Assembly: GCF_003945765.1 (NCBI RefSeq)
Contig: NZ_CP027712.1
Location: 2,542,001-2,606,000, forward strand
Origin: Pseudomonas chlororaphis subsp. chlororaphis
GTDB lineage: Bacteria > Pseudomonadota > Gammaproteobacteria > Pseudomonadales > Pseudomonadaceae
DNA: 64,000 bases
Direction: 5' to 3'
Part shown: one piece after another, positions 8,176-15,877 of the stretch
Layout: each line of letters begins with the position of its first letter
How positions within the stretch are numbered: position 1 is the first letter of the stretch
Translations under genes and position numbers: made by a program
The notes under the pieces: generated by a model
What the model was told of the DNA's origin: nothing
The model's database searches: none
Seen by the model: only the letters and a program-made list of their open reading frames with translations

Positions 8176-8283
8176 CTTAAGAGACGCTATAGAGGAGGAG
8201 CCGAGCGGGCTTATATGGAGGCCCTGGCGGCGCGGCTGGCGGGGGTGTCGCCGCGCAATTGGTTCCGAGATCAGGCTACGTGA
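8176..8283 (+). pseudogene. Possible remnant of a FecI-type sigma factor gene
   Basis: A short open frame ending at TGA 8281 reads RRYRGGAERAYMEALAAR, which aligns with RWRRQAIERAYLEALAAR inside the intact sigma factor at 8951-9457. At the DNA level 8203-8235 and the matching stretch near 9189 are near-identical. There is no start codon or ribosome site, and no other sigma region can be read around it. It could be a decayed duplicate; chance similarity in GC-rich coding sequence is the alternative. Confidence 0.3.
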
Positions 8284-8315
8284 AACCCTGGCAATCTACT
8301 GCTCGCTCAAAACAA

Positions 8316-8342
8316 AAAGGCCCCGACAAGTCGGGGCCTTTT
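8316..8342 (-). terminator. Intrinsic terminator of the lipoprotein gene
   Basis: Strong stem AAGGCCCCGAC/GTCGGGGCCTT with a two-base loop. Read on the minus strand it is followed by TTTTTGTTTT, and it lies just downstream of the lipoprotein stop. It could also work on the plus strand. Confidence 0.9.
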
Positions 8343-8364
8343 GCTTCAAGCCGCTGCCACCCGC

Positions 8365-8667
8365 TCAGTTCGTACAAGTAAGCCGTGAATACTTCGGCGG
8401 ATCGAGCAGGATCCCCGGGGTCATGAAGGTCGAACAGTTGAAGACGCGGCCCTTGGCGGTGGTGGCTTTGAAGGTCAGTTCCGAGCCGCCGAGGAAGTCT
8501 TCCTTGCCTTTGGTGACGGGGCCCATGGTGAGTTCATCGGTGGAGGCCAGGCCAATGGTTTCCGCGGTGACTTTATGTATTTGCAAGACATTGGGGTTGG
8601 TCGAGCAACCGGCCAAGGTAGCCGCCAGAAGCAGTAACGCGGGGGCAAAGAGGTAGTTTTTGTTCAT
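8365..8667 (-). CDS. Small lipoprotein of unknown function
   Basis: Protein of 100 residues with a lipoprotein signal peptide ending in the lipobox LAGC (Cys21). The mature part is about 80 residues with two further cysteines (NCSTF and LTCTN) that could form a disulfide. AAGGAAG precedes the ATG. No family was recognised. Outer-membrane or periplasmic anchoring is predicted from the signal only. It is monocistronic and ends at a strong terminator. Confidence 0.75.
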   Translation of the reverse strand: MNKNYLFAPALLLLAATLAGCSTNPNVLQIHKVTAETIGLASTDELTMGPVTKGKEDFLGGSELTFKATTAKGRVFNCSTFMTPGILLDPPKYSRLTCTN

Positions 8668-8920
8668 GGCATATCTTCCTTAATAGTGTTTCGCCCTGGT
8701 TATCAGCGATCCTCAACGGGGCACGTCAGAAAACGTGGAGTCAGGGAATCTGGCACGGCCGGCCCCTGTTAAATCTGACTCAATAGGGGGATTTATTTCA
8801 GCATGGCGTTGGAGGGGGGCATATAGGGCAAATGTGCTATGCCGAGGGCATTTCAGGGCTCTGCTAAAACCCGAGCCATTTCCTCGGTGCTGTACAACGC
8901 CTGTCGCCAAACTCTAAAAT

Positions 8921-8939
8921 GAGAAGCATTATCATTAAT
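8921..8939 (+). promoter_or_regulatory. Fur box upstream of the ECF sigma gene
   Basis: GAGAAGCATTATCATTAAT matches the 19-base Fur consensus at 13 positions, including the core ATTATCATTA, and lies 11 bases before the sigma factor ATG. Iron-replete repression of the sigma/anti-sigma/receptor operon is expected. Confidence 0.75.
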
Positions 8940-8950
8940 GCGGATCTGAC

Positions 8951-9457
8951 ATGCACGACGACAGCTTTGCCTCGCCCGTCGCCCGGTTGTATGCGAACCA
9001 TCACGGCTGGCTTCGCGGCTGGTTGCATCGGCGGCTGGGGCACAGTGCCGATGCCGAGGACCTGGCCCACGACACCTTTGTCCGCGTGATGCGCTCGCAA
9101 GAGGATGTGCGCGAGCTGCGCCAGCCCATGGCGTTTCTCGCGACCATTGCCAATGGTTTGCTGATCAATCGCTGGCGGCGCCAGGCGATCGAGCGGGCTT
9201 ACCTGGAAGCGCTGGCGGCGCGGCCGGTGGCCGAGGAGCCTTCGCCGGAAGAGCGGCACTTGATGATCGAAACCCTGTTGCAGCTGGATTCGCTGTTGGT
9301 GGGGCTGTCGTCGCGGGTGCGGCAGATTTTCTTTTTGTCCCAGCTCGACGGCTTGACCTACCCGCAGATCGCCGCGCGGTTGAACCTGAGCGTGGCCCAG
9401 GTGCAGCGGGCCATGGGCAAGGCGTTCAGTGTCTGTTACGCGAGCCGTTTTGAATGA
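8951..9457 (+). CDS. FecI-type ECF sigma factor
   Basis: RNA polymerase sigma factor of 168 residues. Region 2 spans about 10-75 (LYANHHGWLRGWLHRRLG, ADAEDLAHDTFVRVM). Region 4 spans about 110-165 (SRVRQIFFLSQLDGLTYPQIAARLNLS), containing the -35-binding helix-turn-helix. Its stop overlaps the start of the anti-sigma gene (ATGA). With that gene and the TonB receptor it forms a cell-surface signalling unit: ligand-loaded receptor signals through the anti-sigma to release the sigma, which transcribes the receptor. The order and the haem-type receptor resemble P. aeruginosa hxuI-hxuR-hxuA. Confidence 0.92.
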   Translation: MHDDSFASPVARLYANHHGWLRGWLHRRLGHSADAEDLAHDTFVRVMRSQEDVRELRQPMAFLATIANGLLINRWRRQAIERAYLEALAARPVAEEPSPEERHLMIETLLQLDSLLVGLSSRVRQIFFLSQLDGLTYPQIAARLNLSVAQVQRAMGKAFSVCYASRFE

Positions 9458-10419
9458 GTGGCGCCGTGGTTGATCCGCGGGTGCGCGACAGCGCCATCGA
9501 CTGGATGGTCCGCGCGCAGTCCGGGCTGATGAGCGATGTCGAGCATCAGGCTTTGCAGCAGTGGCGGCAGGCGAGCGCCGAGCATGAATACGCCTGGCAG
9601 CGGGTCAGCAGCTTGCCGCTGATGCTGCAGCCTGGGGCCAGTCTGTTGGCCGATGCCACGGCGCGGCGGGCACTGGAGTCGGCCGGGGCCGATCCGCAGC
9701 GGCGTCGGCAGGTGCTCAAGTGTCTGCTCGCCCTGGGACTGTTCGGCGGGGTGGCCTGGCAAGGTGCGGATTCCACCCTGGTGCGTTCGGCCCTGGCGAC
9801 TTACCGCACCAGTATCGGCGAGCGTCGGCGCTGGGCCCTGGCGGACGGTGGCTCGCTGTGGCTGAACACTGCCAGCGCCGTGAACCTGGAGCTGACCGCG
9901 CAGCGGCGCAGTGTGCAGTTGGTCGAGGGCGAGCTGGCGCTGGATACGCCGGCGGAATCGGCGTCGCTGCAACTGCTGACCCCGGACGCGGTGTTGTACG
10001 GCCGTGGCGCCCATTGGCTGGTGCGCCATGACCGGTTGGGCACCCAGGTCACGGTGCTGCGCGGTCTGGCGCAGGTCAGTGCGCGACGCCATTGGCTACC
10101 GGTGCCGCTGCAGGCCGGTTGGCAAACCCGGGTCGACAGCCAGGGCGTCGCGGCGCCGAGCCGCGTTGATCCGTTTATGGCCCAGGCCTGGCTGCGCGGC
10201 ATCTTGCCGGCCGAACGCATGCGCTTGGATACCTTGCTGGCTGAACTTTCGCGTTACCGCCCGGGTTTTTTGCGTTGCAGCGCAGCGGTCGCGGCCTTGC
10301 GCGTGACCGGCAGTTTCCAGCTGGACGACACCGATGCCGCGCTGGCGCTGGTGGCCAATACGCTGCCGGTGCGCATCGAGCGACGAACCCGTTACTGGGT
10401 GACTGTGGTGCCAGCCTGA
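9454..10419 (+). CDS. FecR-type anti-sigma factor / sigma regulator
   Basis: Inner-membrane regulator of 321 residues. The cytoplasmic N-terminal DUF4880 segment lies at about 8-50 (AIDWMVRAQSGLMSDVEHQALQQW). One weak membrane segment follows at about 88-105 (LKCLLALGLFGGVAWQG). The periplasmic FecR domain begins near 118 (RTSIGERRRWALADGGSLWL). A C-terminal STN-contacting region follows (LPAERMRLDTLLAELSRYR). It overlaps the sigma gene by four bases and precedes the receptor by 96 bases. It should hold the sigma inactive until the receptor's N-terminal domain signals. Confidence 0.92.
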   Translation: MSGAVVDPRVRDSAIDWMVRAQSGLMSDVEHQALQQWRQASAEHEYAWQRVSSLPLMLQPGASLLADATARRALESAGADPQRRRQVLKCLLALGLFGGVAWQGADSTLVRSALATYRTSIGERRRWALADGGSLWLNTASAVNLELTAQRRSVQLVEGELALDTPAESASLQLLTPDAVLYGRGAHWLVRHDRLGTQVTVLRGLAQVSARRHWLPVPLQAGWQTRVDSQGVAAPSRVDPFMAQAWLRGILPAERMRLDTLLAELSRYRPGFLRCSAAVAALRVTGSFQLDDTDAALALVANTLPVRIERRTRYWVTVVPA

Positions 10420-10515
10420 AAATATTTTTCCCCCGGGGCGCAGTTTTTTCGATCTGGCTTGGCCTTCAGGTATGACCCACCGGGACAGGTGGGTGCCAAC
10501 CCCTAGGAGCCTTGC

Positions 10516-13353
10516 ATGATCTTCCCCGCCCGAGCCTTGTGTGCCCGCACCTTTGGCCTGCTTTTCCTCAGCCTGCCGCCGCTCTGCGGCGCGGCCGTTT
10601 TCGCGGCTGGCGAGCGCCAGCACTACAGCATCGACGCCGGTCCGCTGGACCAGGCGCTGTCGCGTTTCGGTGTGCAGGCAGGCATCAATATGGCGGGCAG
10701 CGCCACGCTGACAGAAGGCAAGCGCAGCCAGGGCCTGCAAGGCGATTTCAGCACCGAGGCGGGCCTGGCGCGGTTGCTGGCGGGAACCGGCCTGGGCTAT
10801 CAGCGCCAGGTTGACGGCAGCTTCGAGTTGTATCGGGCGGGCGGGGATATGGTGCTGCCGTCGCAGAAAGTCGTCGGCGAAGACCTCGAGCAGAAGGAGG
10901 TGTACTCGGCGCCGCGATCCTCGGTGTATATCTCCGGCGAGGACATGCAACGCTTTGGCGTGATCTCGGTCGGCGACGTGCTCAAGGGCCAGCCTGGGGT
11001 GCAGGTCGGCGACAGCCGCAACGGCGGCGGCCTGGATGTGAACATCCGCGGCATCCAGGGCCAGAGCCGGGTGGCGGTGACGGTCGATGGCTCGCAACAG
11101 GCGTTGGATGTCTATCGCGGGTATGCCGGCACCCAGCAACGCAGCTACATCGACCCGGACCTGATCAGCGACATCGCCATCGACAAGGGCCCGAGCCTGA
11201 CCTCCAGCGCCATCGGCGGCACGGTGAAGATGCGCACCCTCGGCGTCGACGACATCCTGCGGGACGGCAAGAATGTTGGCCTGCGTTTGAAGGGCGACCT
11301 GTGGAACAACGGCGTCGCTCCCGCCTCGCGTGATAGCCATTCGATGACCGAGGAGCTGTTCTCGGAACCGCATCGCAGCCGCGGCGGCCTGTTCGGTTCG
11401 AAGGCCGAGTCCGGCAGTGCCGCGTTCGCCTATAGCCATGAGTTGTTCGACGTGGTGGCGGCCTACGCCCACCGCAACCAGGGCAACTATTTCGCCGGCA
11501 AGAAGGGCCAGGACCGCTATCGCACCTATGACCGTTACGGCGACGAAGAGACGAGTGTGGCCACCACCTATAACGCTGGCGAGGAGGTGCTGAACTCCTC
11601 TTCGGAGACTGAGTCCTTCTTGCTCAAGACCACCCTGCGCCCGGTGGACGGCCACACTTTCGATCTGGGCTACCGCCGCTACGACGGGCGCATCGGCGAA
11701 ATCATGCCGTCGGACATTTTTCGTTTCGGCACCGGCGGCATCTACCAGTACCCCCTGGGCCATACCAAGATCGACACCTACACCGCGCGCTACCGCTACC
11801 TGCCGGACGGCAATCCGCTGGTGGACCTGACGGCCAGCCTGTGGATGACCGACGCGCAAACCAGCCAGCTGACCTCGGTGGCGGCCCCGGCTTCGCAAGC
11901 CTATCGCTCGGACCGCAGCTGGAGCCGCCAGGCCGACCGCCGCATCGGCGGCGACCTGGCCAACACCTCGCATTTGCAGAGCGACTATGGCGATTTCAAG
12001 CTGGACCTGGGCGGCTCGTTCCAGGTCGAAGACCTGCGTCCGCAAAAGGGCGTGGTCACCACCCAGCACGACATCAATGCCAACCGCATGCTACGCGAAG
12101 GAGAACGGCAGGAGTTCAGCCTGAACGGCAAGCTGGAGTACAAACCGGTCGACAGCCTGACCCTGTGGGGCGGCGGTCGTTATACCTATTACCGCAGCAA
12201 GGACCACGTCGCCCAAGCGACGGCGCGCTGGGAGGAGCGCGACTTGAGGTACCTGCGGGTCTCGAACGCGGACACCTCCGGCAACATGCTGTGGTTCCCG
12301 GACTCGAACGGGCAGTACACCGACGCCACCGACCCGCGGCGGAACAATGGGATTGTCTTCAACAACACCAACTTTCCGTTCGAGGGCATTCGCTACAACG
12401 ACTTCGGTGCGACCGACTCGACGGTCTATCCGTCGCAGGTGGGCGAGGTGGTCAGCGGTTATGACTATTCCGGCAAGCAGAGCAACAGCGGCGGCGCCTT
12501 TGCACCGGCCTTCGGCATCAATGTCGAGGTGCTGCCAGACACCTTCGTCTATGCGTCCTACACCCAGGGCCTGCGCATGCCCTCGCTGTTCGAAACCAGC
12601 CAGGGCGTGTTGCAGACCACGCCGGGCAAAGGCCTGAAACCCGAACGTTCCAGCAACTGGGAAATCGGCGCCAGCACGCTGCACAAGGGCCTGCTGCTGG
12701 ACAACGACTCGGCGGCGATCAAGCTGGCCTACTTCAACAACAGCATCAAGCACTACATCACCCGCTACTACGACCCGAGCCCGGGCCTGATGGGCCAGAT
12801 GCGCTTCAGCAACACCGACAGCTTCAAGACCAGCGGCCTGGAGCTGCAGTCGCGCTACGACGCGGGCCGGGTGTTCGCGGACTTTTCGTCCACCTACTAC
12901 CTGAAGACCGAAACCTGCGACTCGGCCTTCGCCGCACGGCTGCGGGCCAGCAGCAATCGCTATCGGGACTTGAGCAACACGCCGGACTGCACGCCGGGCA
13001 GCTTCATGGGCTCGTACTCCAACACCCAGAACCCGCCACGGTTCTCGGCGAACCTGACCTCGGGCCTGCGCTTTTTTGACCAGTCCCTGACCGTCGGCGG
13101 GCGCGCCACCTACAGCTCCGGGCCGACGGTCAAGGCCGATGAGAACTGGCAGACCGGTGCGACCACGCCGCAGCTGGTCTACCGCGAGGTGGCGCTGTTC
13201 GATCTGTTCCTCAACTACAAGTTGAAGGAGCACACCCACCTCAATGTTTCGCTGCAGAACCTGACCGATCGCTACTACCTGGACCCGCTGGCGCAGAGCT
13301 TCATGCCGGCACCGGGGCGGACGCTGCGGGTGGGGGTGCTGACGAAGTTCTGA
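10516..13353 (+). CDS. TonB-dependent transducing receptor, haem/haemophore type
   Basis: Outer-membrane receptor of 945 residues. AGGAG lies six bases before the ATG. A signal peptide occupies about 1-35. The STN signalling domain follows at about 36-115 (HYSIDAGPLDQALSRFGVQAG), marking a transducing receptor that talks to the adjacent FecR protein. The plug spans about 135-245 and contains RSYIDPDLISDIAIDKGPS and AIGGTVKMRTL, a signature I associate with the HasR/Hxu haem receptor family rather than siderophore receptors. The beta barrel fills the rest and ends in a terminal Phe (TLRVGVLTKF). No haemophore or haem ABC genes follow; a LysR gene is next. Haem as ligand is inferred. Confidence 0.88.
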   Translation: MIFPARALCARTFGLLFLSLPPLCGAAVFAAGERQHYSIDAGPLDQALSRFGVQAGINMAGSATLTEGKRSQGLQGDFSTEAGLARLLAGTGLGYQRQVDGSFELYRAGGDMVLPSQKVVGEDLEQKEVYSAPRSSVYISGEDMQRFGVISVGDVLKGQPGVQVGDSRNGGGLDVNIRGIQGQSRVAVTVDGSQQALDVYRGYAGTQQRSYIDPDLISDIAIDKGPSLTSSAIGGTVKMRTLGVDDILRDGKNVGLRLKGDLWNNGVAPASRDSHSMTEELFSEPHRSRGGLFGSKAESGSAAFAYSHELFDVVAAYAHRNQGNYFAGKKGQDRYRTYDRYGDEETSVATTYNAGEEVLNSSSETESFLLKTTLRPVDGHTFDLGYRRYDGRIGEIMPSDIFRFGTGGIYQYPLGHTKIDTYTARYRYLPDGNPLVDLTASLWMTDAQTSQLTSVAAPASQAYRSDRSWSRQADRRIGGDLANTSHLQSDYGDFKLDLGGSFQVEDLRPQKGVVTTQHDINANRMLREGERQEFSLNGKLEYKPVDSLTLWGGGRYTYYRSKDHVAQATARWEERDLRYLRVSNADTSGNMLWFPDSNGQYTDATDPRRNNGIVFNNTNFPFEGIRYNDFGATDSTVYPSQVGEVVSGYDYSGKQSNSGGAFAPAFGINVEVLPDTFVYASYTQGLRMPSLFETSQGVLQTTPGKGLKPERSSNWEIGASTLHKGLLLDNDSAAIKLAYFNNSIKHYITRYYDPSPGLMGQMRFSNTDSFKTSGLELQSRYDAGRVFADFSSTYYLKTETCDSAFAARLRASSNRYRDLSNTPDCTPGSFMGSYSNTQNPPRFSANLTSGLRFFDQSLTVGGRATYSSGPTVKADENWQTGATTPQLVYREVALFDLFLNYKLKEHTHLNVSLQNLTDRYYLDPLAQSFMPAPGRTLRVGVLTKF

Positions 13354-13405
13354 GGGCAGGGAGGGGGCTATCGGCCGGCGGCAGGTGCTGGCCGATCCTT
13401 GCCTG

Positions 13406-14347
13406 TCAGCGGGCAGGGCTGGCGGTCAGGTCGCCGTCATCTATCGGCGTCAGCCCTGTGACCAGGGCCTCCAGCAGGACCCTGACCTTGGGCAGCGTTT
13501 CACGACTTTTGACCCAGGCCAGGTTGATCGGCATCCCCTCGCTTGCCCGATGGGCAAGCACCTCCACCAAGGTCCCTTCGTCCAGCTGCCGCTGGATGAG
13601 CCAGGACGGCAACTGCGCGATACCGCAACCGGCCATGGCCGCCATCACGATGCCTTCGCCATTGCCCACCACAAGCTGGGCGGCGACCTGCCGGCGCGTC
13701 GTTACGCCCTGATCGTCGGCGAAATTCCAGGGGTTGATTCTTCCATCCACCCAGCCATAGGCGATGCACTGATGCTGTTGCAGATCGCTTTCGGTCAATG
13801 GGATGCCCTGCCTGGCCAGATAGGCGGGGGAGGCACAGAAGAGGTGTCGTTCGCGGGCCAGGCAACGCTGCCCCAGCGTATCGGGCCAGGCATCCGCGCC
13901 GCCAATACGCACAACGATGTCCACGCCTTCCTTGAACGGGTCGACGAAACCGTCGGAGAAGGAAATATGTGGAGTCAGCGCTGGATGATCCTGGGCAAGG
14001 CGCAGCAGGATCGGCAGCACCTGGGCGCGGCCAAAAGCCCCTGGCAGGTCGATGCGAACACTGCCGCGGGCCTCGTTGGCTTCGGCCTTCAGTGCAAACT
14101 CGGCGTCTTCCAGGTCGGCTAGCACGCCGGTGCAGGTGCGATAGAAGGTCATCCCCGCGTCGGTCAGCGCCACGCGTCGCGTGGTCCGATGCAGCAGGCG
14201 AGTGCCCAGCCGGCCCTCCAGGCGCGCGATGCTTTTACTGACGGCGGAGCCTGTCAGGTGCATTTTCTCGGCGGCGGCCGTGAAGCTGCCAGACTCGGCC
14301 ACGCAGACAAATACATCGATGCCCTTCAAGCGTTCGGAGGAAAACAT
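13406..14347 (-). CDS. LysR-family transcriptional regulator
   Basis: Regulator of 313 residues from the preferred ATG 14347, which has AAGGA six bases upstream. An ATG two codons earlier is too close to that site. The winged HTH spans about 1-60 (FTAAAEKMHLTGSAVSKSIARLE). The effector domain spans about 90-295. It belongs to the DNA-binding-pattern group that often controls divergently placed enzymes or exporters. The divergent neighbour is an MFS transporter 155 bases away, the likely target. The ligand is unknown. Confidence 0.88.
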   Translation of the reverse strand: MFSSERLKGIDVFVCVAESGSFTAAAEKMHLTGSAVSKSIARLEGRLGTRLLHRTTRRVALTDAGMTFYRTCTGVLADLEDAEFALKAEANEARGSVRIDLPGAFGRAQVLPILLRLAQDHPALTPHISFSDGFVDPFKEGVDIVVRIGGADAWPDTLGQRCLARERHLFCASPAYLARQGIPLTESDLQQHQCIAYGWVDGRINPWNFADDQGVTTRRQVAAQLVVGNGEGIVMAAMAGCGIAQLPSWLIQRQLDEGTLVEVLAHRASEGMPINLAWVKSRETLPKVRVLLEALVTGLTPIDDGDLTASPAR

Positions 14348-14502
14348 AGACATTCCTTATTCGTGAATCTGGCTCCACGCACCCGGTAAAAACCATCAGC
14401 AATGAGAACTGGGTTCAGCAGTATGCTTGATCCGCGCCGGCTTTCCTGCGATTGCCACAGCGCGAACCCGACAAAAATAATGGCGATAACGATGAGGCAA
14501 GG

Positions 14503-15720
14503 ATGCTGGCCACGCTAAGAAACTATCCGACCACGGTAAACCTGCTGCTTTCAGCGTCCCTGATCCTGACCCTCGCTCGCGCGATCACCCTGCCTTATCT
14601 GGTCATTTATTTATCGGGCCACTTCCACTTGAGCATCGCCGATGTCGGCCTGGTCATCGGCAGCACGCTGATCATTGGCTCGCTGTTGAGCCTGTATGGC
14701 GGGTTCCTGGTGGACCGGATGTCCAGCTACAGGCTGATCCTGGTCTGCAGTGGCGTGTTCACCGCGGGTTTCCTCGGCACCTTTGTCGCGCGCGATCTCT
14801 GGCTGTTCTACCTGTGCCTGGTGTCGATCAACCTGGCCTACGCGGTCATCGATATCGCCGTGAAATCGGGCTTTGGCAGCCTGCTCCCCGTCGCTGGCCG
14901 GGGCGAGGTGTTTTCGATCAAATACACGCTGACCAATATCGGTTATGCCGTCGGCCCCTTTCTCGGCGCGGGGCTGGCCGGGCTGGATATCAGCCTGCCT
15001 TTTCTGTTGTCCGCGGGGCTGGGCGCAGGGTTCTTTTTTGTCTACTTCGTGTGGGGCGACAGGGGCTTGGCGGGCGTTGAACCAAGCCAGCCCCGCGCGC
15101 CATTCCTGGCCGTGGGCAAGCTGTTGCTGAGCGATCGCCGGCTGGTGTGCTTTACCCTGGGCGGGCTGCTCAGCGCCGTGGTCTTCGGCCAGTTCAGCGC
15201 CTACCTCTCGCAGTACCTGGTGGTGACCACCACAGCCGAAACCGCCTACCGGATTATCAGCAGCATCGTGGCGACCAATGCCCTGACGGTGATCAGCCTG
15301 CAATACCTCATCGGCAGGAAAATCTCCCAGCAACACTTGAGCCTGTGGCTCGCGGGCGGGCTGGTTATGTTTGTCCTGGGGCTGGCGGGCTTCGCGCTGT
15401 CGAGCAGCTTGGTGTTCTGGGTCGGCGCCATGGTCATTTTCACGCTCGGCGAGATTATCGTGTTTCCCGCCGAATACATGTTCATCGACAACATCGCCCC
15501 CAGCCATTTGCGGGGCATGTATTACGGGGCGCAGAACCTGAGCAACCTGGGCGCGGCATTGGGGCCGGTATTGTGCGGGGCGGTCTTGGCGGTGCAGCCG
15601 CCCCAATACATCTTCTACATGCTGATGCTGTTTATCGTCGCGGGCGGGATGCTGTACTTCCTCGGGGCTGCCATTGCCGGCAATACGGCGCCGGGGGAGG
15701 AAGGTGTCGCCGGGGGCTAG
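14503..15720 (+). CDS. MFS transporter, drug-efflux (MdtH-like) type
   Basis: Inner-membrane transporter of 405 residues with about 12 hydrophobic helices. ATG 14503 is chosen because GAGG lies five bases upstream; a TTG at 14452 would add 17 polar residues. The loop 2-3 motif reads GGFLVDRMSSYRLIL, a variant of the GxLaDrxGrr motif. Helix 5 has NIGYAVGPFLGAGLAG, the motif C of proton-driven exporters. It is transcribed divergently from the LysR gene, suggesting inducible export. The substrate is unknown. Confidence 0.85.
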   Translation: MLATLRNYPTTVNLLLSASLILTLARAITLPYLVIYLSGHFHLSIADVGLVIGSTLIIGSLLSLYGGFLVDRMSSYRLILVCSGVFTAGFLGTFVARDLWLFYLCLVSINLAYAVIDIAVKSGFGSLLPVAGRGEVFSIKYTLTNIGYAVGPFLGAGLAGLDISLPFLLSAGLGAGFFFVYFVWGDRGLAGVEPSQPRAPFLAVGKLLLSDRRLVCFTLGGLLSAVVFGQFSAYLSQYLVVTTTAETAYRIISSIVATNALTVISLQYLIGRKISQQHLSLWLAGGLVMFVLGLAGFALSSSLVFWVGAMVIFTLGEIIVFPAEYMFIDNIAPSHLRGMYYGAQNLSNLGAALGPVLCGAVLAVQPPQYIFYMLMLFIVAGGMLYFLGAAIAGNTAPGEEGVAGG

Positions 15721-15877
15721 CAGGGAAGGGGTTGGAAGGTCGCTGAGAAGTAGCTGGTTCGAGCCGGCAGCGGCGTGGGTCCGGCGGGTTGGCCCGCTGA
15801 TCGCCCGGGCCATTTCCTATGCCTGTGGGGCCAGCGCCTGTCGATTCAACGGCGGGCGCTGATCCCCGGCCTGGCCA

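Noticed and set aside
10096-13239. Long minus-strand open frames opposite the anti-sigma and TonB-receptor genes
   Set aside because: Low-complexity Ala/Arg/His/Gln-rich products without start signals; the opposite strand carries recognisable FecR and receptor domains over the whole length.
8951-13353. Assignment of the receptor to a siderophore such as ferrichrome or a pyoverdine
   Set aside because: The plug signature RSYIDPDLISDI with AIGGTVKMRTL resembles haem receptors, and no siderophore genes are nearby; haem is preferred but not proven.
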